From: Alphaproteobacteria bacterium
GTDB taxonomy: Bacteria; Pseudomonadota; Gammaproteobacteria; Burkholderiales; Burkholderiaceae_C
Assembly (NCBI GenBank): GCA_030054175.1
Contig: JASGCM010000011.1
Coordinates: 57,154-121,153, forward strand
Direction: 5' to 3'
Length of the DNA stretch: 64,000 bases
The notes under the pieces are model-generated. The model saw only the letters and a program-made list of their open reading frames with translations. It was not told the DNA's origin and ran no database searches. Below, piece by piece: positions 58,550 through 64,000 of the stretch (position 1 is its first letter; each line of letters starts with the position of its first letter). The position numbers and the translations under genes are program-made.

Positions 58550-59499
58550 GTCCACACGCCCCTCAAGGCCGCTGGCAAGGCCAGAGCCGACGCATCCACA
58601 TGCAAGAAGTCGGCACGCGCGACGGATTGCAAATGGAGTCAGTGTTCGTGCCTACCGAAGAGAAAATCGCGCTGGTGAATGCGCTTTCAGAAACGGGGCT
58701 GGCCAAAATCGAGGTCACTTCCTTCGTCTCGCCCAAAGCCATTCCGGCGCTGCGCGACGCCGAGATCGTGATGCGGGAAATCACCCGCAAACCCGGCTTC
58801 GTCTACGCCGCGCTGGTCCCCAATGTGCGCGGGGTCGAGCGCGCCATCGACGCCCAAACCGACGAACTCAATCTGGTCATGTCGGCCAGCGAAACCCACA
58901 ACCAATCGAATTTGCGCATGTCGCGCGACGAATCATTTACCGCTCTTTCGCAAGTGGCCCAAGCGGGCCGACAGGCCGGCGTGAGCATCAATGTCTCGCT
59001 GTCTTGCAGCTTTGGTTGCCCGATGGAGGGCGATGTTGCGGAGCAAAGCGTGCTGGATGGGTGCAGACGCTTCATCGAAGAATGGGGCAGCCACGGGGTG
59101 ACCCTGTGCGACACCACGGGCATGGCGTATCCCAGCCAGGTGTACACCCTCATTCAGGCCTTTCGCAGCCGTTGGCCCGACACTGAACTGACCCTGCATT
59201 TCCACAACACGCGCGGCTTGGGCCTGGCCAATGTGCTGGCCGCCATCGACGCCGGCGCCGACCGCTTTGACAGCTCATTGGGTGGTTTGGGGGGGTGCCC
59301 CTACGCTCCGGGCGCCACCGGCAATGTATGTAGCGAGGAAATCGTGCACGCCCTGGAGCTGATGGGCTATGACACCGGCGTGGATTTGAATGCCTTGATT
59401 GTGGCGGCTCGCCGTCTGCCAGCATTGATTGGCCACGACATCCCCAGCCAAATCGTCAAGGCCGGACAACGGCTGGACTTGCACCCCAAAGCCTGCTGA
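58546..59499 (+). CDS. Hydroxymethylglutaryl-CoA lyase-like enzyme
   Basis: 317-residue TIM-barrel lyase. Metal/substrate residues are in QEVGTRDGLQMES, with TSFVSPKAIPALRD, LSCSFGCPMEG and LHFHNTRGLGLANV; the catalytic Cys loop is GLGGCPYAPGATGNV. In the leucine pathway this cleaves HMG-CoA, but its partners here (CoA-transferase and Bug receptor) and separation from the ivd cluster suggest a dedicated acid-degradation route such as citramalate-type or other branched acids. Confidence 0.9.
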   Translation: MSPHAPQGRWQGQSRRIHMQEVGTRDGLQMESVFVPTEEKIALVNALSETGLAKIEVTSFVSPKAIPALRDAEIVMREITRKPGFVYAALVPNVRGVERAIDAQTDELNLVMSASETHNQSNLRMSRDESFTALSQVAQAGRQAGVSINVSLSCSFGCPMEGDVAEQSVLDGCRRFIEEWGSHGVTLCDTTGMAYPSQVYTLIQAFRSRWPDTELTLHFHNTRGLGLANVLAAIDAGADRFDSSLGGLGGCPYAPGATGNVCSEEIVHALELMGYDTGVDLNALIVAARRLPALIGHDIPSQIVKAGQRLDLHPKAC

Positions 59500-59501
59500 A
59501 A

Positions 59502-61130
59502 CTACGGGCCTGGGCGTTGACGCAAGGCGCGGCTCAGCATCATCACCGGCAGCAAGCCCACCAACACCAGCGCCAAGGCGGGCAAGGCGGCTTCGCCCAG
59601 TCGCTCGTCACGCGCCAGTTGGTGCGCCATGACCGCCAGTGTGTCGCTGTTGAAAGGCCGCAAGACCAAGGTCACGGGCAGTTCTTTCATGACATCGACA
59701 AACACCAGCAGTGCCGCCGCCGCCAACGGTTTGCGCAACAATGGCGCATGCACCCGACTGACCAGTCGTGCCCCACTGATCCCCAGCATCCGGGCACTGT
59801 CGTCTACCGCCGTTGGGATGCGAGTGTACCCACTTTGCACCGATTGCAAGGCCACCGCCACAAAGCGCACCAGATAGGCCCACACCAACCCCAACACCGT
59901 CGCCGTCAGCCAGTGTCCGGCACCCAACTGCGGCCAATGCGCTTGCAACCAGCCCAGCGGCCACAATAGGCCCACCACCACCACCGCCCCTGGCATGGCG
60001 TAACCCAAACCGACCACGCCGCGCATAGAGCGCGACCAGCGGCTGGGGACCAAACGCTCTTGTGCCGCCAAAGCCAGCGCAACACCGGTGGCCAGCACTG
60101 CCGTCAAACCCGCCAACATCAGACTGTTGCCCGCCCAGTGAGTGAAACGACCTAAATCGATGGGCGCGTCGGCCCCGCTGGCCGCCAGCGTGTGCAGCAA
60201 AATCAGCACTGGCAAGGCAAAGCCCAAGAGCACTGGCATGGCGCAGACCCAGCAGGCCATGCCCGCTTGTAGTCCCATCAAACGGCGCGGCTGAGCTTCC
60301 GCACCTTGGCGATCCGGCCGAGCCTGCGCATAGCGCTGACTCGACTGCGCGCGCTTCTCCCAAGCCAGCAGCAAGCCCACAAAAACCAACAAAAAAGTGG
60401 CCAATTGGGCCGCGACCACCCGGTGATCCATGGCCAGCCAAGCCTTGTAAATGCCCGCAGTGAAAGTCTGTATTCCGAAGTAACTGCTTACACCAAAATC
60501 AGCCAATACCTCCATCAACGACAGCGCCACACCAGCGGCCACGGCTGGACGGGCCAAAGGCAAAGCGACCCGCCAGACCCGGCGACCCCATGGCGCGCCC
60601 AACATGCGAGCCGCCTCCATCAAGGGGTGGGCGCGCTCGGCCAAAGAGGCTCGCGCCAGCACGTACACATAAGGGTACAGGGCGAGGGTGAAGATCAACA
60701 CGGCCCCGCCCAAACTGCGCACTTCTGGCCACAGGCGGCCTTGCCAGCCAAAGGTCTCGCGCAGAGCCATCTGCAGAGGGCCGCTGAATTGCAAGAAATC
60801 GGTGTAGGCATACGCCAACACATAGGCGGGCATGGCCATGGGCAGCAGCAAAGCCCATTCCCAAAAACGCCGCAATGGAAAATCGAACAAGGTCACCAAG
60901 GCGGCAGTCGACGTCCCCAAGACCACCACGCCCAGCCCCACACCCAGACAGAGCCAAAAACTGGTCGCCACATAATCGAACAATACGGTGTCGGCCATCT
61001 CGATCAGGATGTGGATGGCGTCGGCGTCCACCCGCAGCCAAGTCCCCAACACCGCCAGCACGGGCAGCGCCAAAGCCAAAGCCAACAGGGCCAGCAAGGG
61101 CCGGCCAAACAAGGTACGCCTATCGGTCAT
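59502..61130 (-). CDS. fbpB: FbpB-type iron ABC transporter permease
   Basis: 542-residue fused permease with about 12 transmembrane helices and two binding-protein-dependent transport modules; the EAA-type loops are SARMLGAPWGRRVWRVALPL-like in the first half (AARMLGAPWGRR) and DSARMLGISGARL in the second. The ATG at 61130 was chosen (MTDRRTLFGRPL). A TACAAT hexamer is 6 nt upstream. It diverges from the ATPase gene; no periplasmic Fe3+-binding protein gene is nearby. Confidence 0.88.
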   Translation of the reverse strand: MTDRRTLFGRPLLALLALALALPVLAVLGTWLRVDADAIHILIEMADTVLFDYVATSFWLCLGVGLGVVVLGTSTAALVTLFDFPLRRFWEWALLLPMAMPAYVLAYAYTDFLQFSGPLQMALRETFGWQGRLWPEVRSLGGAVLIFTLALYPYVYVLARASLAERAHPLMEAARMLGAPWGRRVWRVALPLARPAVAAGVALSLMEVLADFGVSSYFGIQTFTAGIYKAWLAMDHRVVAAQLATFLLVFVGLLLAWEKRAQSSQRYAQARPDRQGAEAQPRRLMGLQAGMACWVCAMPVLLGFALPVLILLHTLAASGADAPIDLGRFTHWAGNSLMLAGLTAVLATGVALALAAQERLVPSRWSRSMRGVVGLGYAMPGAVVVVGLLWPLGWLQAHWPQLGAGHWLTATVLGLVWAYLVRFVAVALQSVQSGYTRIPTAVDDSARMLGISGARLVSRVHAPLLRKPLAAAALLVFVDVMKELPVTLVLRPFNSDTLAVMAHQLARDERLGEAALPALALVLVGLLPVMMLSRALRQRPGP

Positions 61131-61178
61131 GGTGGCATTGTAGGGAAGGGGGCTTTGCCCCCTCCTTAAAATGGTCGC
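61131..61178. promoter_or_regulatory. Divergent leaderless-type promoter region for the fbp genes
   Basis: 48 bp between two start codons. Leftward TACAAT (61142-61137) and rightward TAAAAT (61167-61172) are each exactly 6 nt from the start codon they face. Between them lies a hairpin AGGGGGC-TTT-GCCCCCT (61147-61163). Neither side has a Shine-Dalgarno sequence. Confidence 0.55.
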
Positions 61179-62243
61179 ATGTACCTGTCCATCCACCAGC
61201 TAGAAGTCCACTACCCCAACCGCCCCATGCCAGCGGTTCATGACGTCAACCTGGCTTTGCGGGCGGGTGAAATCGGCGTCTTGCTCGGCCCCTCGGGCTG
61301 CGGCAAAACCACCTTGCTGCGCGCCATCGCGGGTCTGGAGCAGGTACGAGGCGGCGACATCCGTTTGGCCGGTCAAACGGTCAGCAGCGCCCGAGTTCAC
61401 ACGCCGCCAGAACAACGCCGCATTGGCATGGTGTTCCAGGAACATGCGCTTTTTCCCCACCTCAGCGTGCTCGACAACGTGATGTTTGGCCTGCTCGATC
61501 AACCACGCTCCAAGCGCCAAGCACGTGCGGCGGCCATGTTAGAACTGGTGGGTTTGGTGCGCAGCGGCCAGCGTTTTCCGCACGAACTCTCGGGCGGACA
61601 ACAACAGCGAGTCGCCCTGGCCCGCGCCTTGGCGCCGCAACCCCAGTTGTTGTTGATGGACGAACCATTTTCCAATTTAGACATCGAATTGCGCGAACGC
61701 CTGGCGCTGGAAGTGCGCCAGATTTTGAAAGACGCCCAAGCCACTGCCTTGCTGGTCACGCACGATCAAATGGAAGCCTTTGCCATGGGCGATCAGATCG
61801 GCGTGATGGCGCAAGGGCAACTGCACCAGTGGGACGACGCCTACACGCTGTATCACCGCCCCAGCAGCCGGTTTGTCGCCGAATTCATCGGTCACGGGGT
61901 GTTTGTGCCAGCGCACATCGGTCAGGACGGTGCGCTGGTGGTGGTACACACGGCGGTCGGTGACCTGACCGATGTGCAAGAGTGCCCCTTGCCCAACGCC
62001 TACCCCAATGGTGATTGCGATGTGTTGCTGCGCGCCGACGACATCGTGCACGATGACGATGCACCGGTCAAAGCCGAGATCATCCGCAAGTCGTTTCGGG
62101 GCTCCGAGTTTCTATACACCTTGCGCTTGGACAATGGCTTGTCGGTCATGGCCCATGTACCCAGCCATCACGATCACAAATTGGGCGAGTGGATCGGCAT
62201 CCGCATCCAGGCCGACCACGTGGTCACCTTCGCGCGCGCCTAA
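61179..62243 (+). CDS. fbpC: FbpC-type iron ABC transporter ATP-binding protein
   Basis: 354 residues. Walker A GPSGCGKTTLLRAIAG, Q-loop FQEHALFPHLSV, signature LSGGQQQRVALARALA, Walker B LLLMDEPFSNLD and the H-loop VTHDQMEAF. The C-terminal 120 residues form the TOBE-type regulatory domain of the Fbp/Pot subfamily. Pairs with the divergent permease; the binding protein must be encoded elsewhere. Confidence 0.92.
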   Translation: MYLSIHQLEVHYPNRPMPAVHDVNLALRAGEIGVLLGPSGCGKTTLLRAIAGLEQVRGGDIRLAGQTVSSARVHTPPEQRRIGMVFQEHALFPHLSVLDNVMFGLLDQPRSKRQARAAAMLELVGLVRSGQRFPHELSGGQQQRVALARALAPQPQLLLMDEPFSNLDIELRERLALEVRQILKDAQATALLVTHDQMEAFAMGDQIGVMAQGQLHQWDDAYTLYHRPSSRFVAEFIGHGVFVPAHIGQDGALVVVHTAVGDLTDVQECPLPNAYPNGDCDVLLRADDIVHDDDAPVKAEIIRKSFRGSEFLYTLRLDNGLSVMAHVPSHHDHKLGEWIGIRIQADHVVTFARA

Positions 62244-62374
62244 GGAAACACAACGCAGGTTCATGCCGCACTGTTTGGGATGCACTGAAAACTTGCACTC
62301 TGAGTAAAACCCCCTGTGCCTGACATTCCAGCAGATTCGCCAACAGCGCGGGCCAATGGCAGGCAACGGTTTGA

Positions 62375-62590
62375 TCAGTTGGTGGCTGTGGCTAACTTAC
62401 CGTGATAGGTAATATTGACCGGGGCTGCGGACAAGACCAATCGCCCGCTTTCCTCCAATTCGAGAATGAACATCTTCTCTTAGTCCACTTGGGGCGTCGA
62501 AGCACCTTTCACAGAAAACTCCATCACTGTGAGCATATCGGCCAAAGGATTGCCCCCCTTAGAGAAATCCAAGGGCAGGCAGCGGTTTGA
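62375..62590 (-). pseudogene. Decayed tandem copy of the 3' end of the next gene
   Basis: Leftward, the sequence encodes GRLVLSAAPVNITYHGKLAT before a stop codon at 62375, closely matching GELVLNSEPIHVSYEGKLAS at the end of the 62591-63808 gene; an in-frame TAA upstream breaks it. The 20-bp segment ending at both stop codons (62358-62377 and 62574-62593) is identical at 19 positions, with a period of 216 bp. Confidence 0.7.
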
Positions 62591-63808
62591 TCAAGAGGCC
62601 AGCTTACCTTCATAGCTGACATGGATCGGCTCTGAATTCAGGACCAACTCACCTTTTTGGGCTGCTTTTCCGTCGATCACCCAGGTCGACTTCATAGAGA
62701 CTTGGATGGTATCGTCGGGGTCTAAATTAGCTTTGATGTTTTCACCGTTTTCTTCTTTGACGCCATTCACGTACAGTTTCCAGTTGATTTTGAGTTCAAA
62801 GTCTCCATCGTCATTTTTGCTGACATCGATCGCAGCGCCACTGTACTGCTTGGGTGAAACGCCTACTTTGACACCCATTTGATTCGTGTATGTGGTGTTT
62901 GGATCTTTGGAGTTGGGCATAGTAAATCTCACTTGCTTTCCATCTGACGTGGGGATTTGGGAATACAAGACCCCTAAACTGTCTTGGTTCATGACGCTGG
63001 AGAGCACTGTCGCGGCCTGCGGGCTGCCCGCGAGCTTCACCAATTGACCCAACCACTTATCTTTAAAGTCAGATGGGGAATCTGCGCTTTGGTACGAGTT
63101 ATAAACCATTTCCGCGGGAGAGTCTGGTTTCGAATTATCCGGTATTTGCGGTACGTGTAACTTGTAATTCATGCGCGGTAAGTCGTCACTCGTTCTTTGC
63201 GGCAGAGTAATCCCATGGGGGCTATCGGTTTTGTTTTTTGCTGCCGCCAACAGTGCCTTGTCAATCTGATCTTTGCCTGTTTCGGTCAAAGCCGCTGACA
63301 ATGTTCGTTTTGGTTTGGCCGCTATGTTCCGTTCGGGTTGCGCCGCTTTGGGAAATGTTTCATGGATATCTTGCGAACCAGATACGCGGCCACTGGGTAA
63401 GATCTGCATTCCGCTGGGCATGTTTTTCATGAATGCATTGATTGATTTAATTTCTTTTTCGATCTTTGCAAGGTCACCTACTTTGACGCCCTTGTTCAGG
63501 TCCACTCCGGTATTTTGTGCAATTGATTTAAACACCCGATCTGCCGTTCCGTCACCATATTTTTTATCTATATCTCCTTTGATCCACGTAACAGCCGCCT
63601 CCACTTTTTTGTCTCGTGCGTCCATTCGTTGAGTACTTCTCGTCAAAAAGTCGGACAAACGAGCCAGGGATAAACCTTGGTTTGTGTAAACCCCTTTAGA
63701 CTCCGAAAATCTGAGCATATTTTTTTGTTCAGATTTTGGTAAGTTGGGGGCTATGCCCATCAGATCAGAAAACGCCACTGGTGTGGCTGGACCACCTTTT
63801 ATTTGCAT
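62591..63808 (-). CDS. Uncharacterised protein of AT-richer composition
   Basis: 405 residues, not recognised. It is hydrophilic with no signal peptide or transmembrane segment. About residues 40-130 look alpha-helical and contain AAVTWIKGDIDKKYGDGTAD and VGDLAKIEKEIKSINAFMK; a low-complexity linker follows (about 150-210); the C-terminal 150 residues appear beta-rich (FELKINWKLYVNG, GELVLNSEPIHVSYEG). AGGAG lies 6 nt before the second of two adjacent ATGs, the start chosen. The base composition is lower in GC than its neighbours, suggesting recent acquisition. A secreted-effector role is possible but unproven. Confidence 0.75.
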   Translation of the reverse strand: MQIKGGPATPVAFSDLMGIAPNLPKSEQKNMLRFSESKGVYTNQGLSLARLSDFLTRSTQRMDARDKKVEAAVTWIKGDIDKKYGDGTADRVFKSIAQNTGVDLNKGVKVGDLAKIEKEIKSINAFMKNMPSGMQILPSGRVSGSQDIHETFPKAAQPERNIAAKPKRTLSAALTETGKDQIDKALLAAAKNKTDSPHGITLPQRTSDDLPRMNYKLHVPQIPDNSKPDSPAEMVYNSYQSADSPSDFKDKWLGQLVKLAGSPQAATVLSSVMNQDSLGVLYSQIPTSDGKQVRFTMPNSKDPNTTYTNQMGVKVGVSPKQYSGAAIDVSKNDDGDFELKINWKLYVNGVKEENGENIKANLDPDDTIQVSMKSTWVIDGKAAQKGELVLNSEPIHVSYEGKLAS

Positions 63809-64000
63809 CATTTTCTCCTATTCTCTTTTTCGTGCCCGAGTGACACCAAAGTATCATCAGGCAAAAACAACATAATGTCAACTAAATAGTTACATGATGT
63901 TCATTTAAGTTTCTTTTTTAATGATTCGGCCGCATCGTGGCGCACGGGGACTGTCAGTATTTCTGTGTGTGAGGCGGTTGGGTGAATTGGTTTTGGATGG
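63809..64000. promoter_or_regulatory. AT-rich upstream region of the uncharacterised gene
   Basis: Leftward TTGACA at 63881-63876 is a perfect -35 box; 17 bp on, GATGAT or the overlapping TGATAC could be the -10. No frame in these last bases shows resemblance to a known protein. Confidence 0.4.

Overview
The window is a dense bacterial chromosome segment, most likely from a Burkholderiales bacterium close to the Comamonadaceae (inference from gene content; no 16S gene is present). Supporting signs are four orphan Bug/TctC-type binding proteins, a DUF1840 protein, the polyhydroxyalkanoate granule protein PhaM, a leucine-catabolism cluster with an embedded carbonic anhydrase, the order proC-ubiA-oxyR-recG on one strand, and a spc/alpha ribosomal-protein cluster that begins at rplN. 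Gene packing is tight, with many ATGA stop/start overlaps and a high GC content that produces long antisense shadow frames.

Layout. 1-2.7 kb: LiuR-like regulator, thioesterase, isovaleryl-CoA dehydrogenase and carbonic anhydrase (cut by the window edge), read leftward from a 26-bp perfect palindrome. 2.7-9.0 kb: a metallo-beta-lactamase-fold hydrolase, then glyQ-glyS-gmhB-plsC and a YgjP-type metallopeptidase. 9-16.6 kb: solute-binding proteins, an FAH-fold hydrolase, an SrkA-like kinase, small enzymes and a zinc alcohol dehydrogenase. 16.7-23.5 kb: an accessory block with two Rpn-type nuclease/transposase genes (one interrupted by an amber codon), a PPOX flavoprotein, a relict hipA fragment, a SEC-C protein, an intact hipBA-like module and about 670 bp without a gene. 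It ends at the 3' side of an initiator tRNA gene. 23.6-32.8 kb: the alpha and spc ribosomal-protein genes with secY, infA and rpoA, all leftward, with a clear promoter about 190 bp upstream of rplN and an internal terminator before rpoA.

32.9-40.5 kb: proC, ubiA, oxyR and recG leftward, then queA, tgt and a YbaK-type deacylase rightward. 40.5-47 kb: a leftward chain FAH-fold enzyme, enoyl-CoA hydratase, tonB, exbB, exbD, phaM, a FIST-domain protein and an LtnD-like dehydrogenase, the last four junctions being nearly or actually overlapping. 47-56 kb: a DUF3108 protein, a Bug protein with an omega-aminotransferase, glcD and yggS, a beta-hydroxyacid dehydrogenase, then dolP-like, SIS-domain, yraN and rsmI genes in the conserved rsmI neighbourhood. 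56-62.2 kb: a Bug protein, a CaiB-type CoA-transferase and an HMG-CoA lyase in one operon, then divergent FbpB-like and FbpC-like iron-transport genes. 62.3-64 kb: an AT-richer unrecognised gene with a decayed tandem copy of its 3' end.

No rRNA genes, CRISPR arrays or complete insertion sequences were seen. The most unusual parts are the relict/intact HipBA region next to tRNA-fMet, the unknown 405-residue protein with its tandem remnant, the translationally coupled exbD-phaM-FIST-dehydrogenase chain, and a recurring arrangement in which a -10-like hexamer lies only 6-7 nt before the start codon, suggesting leaderless mRNAs.
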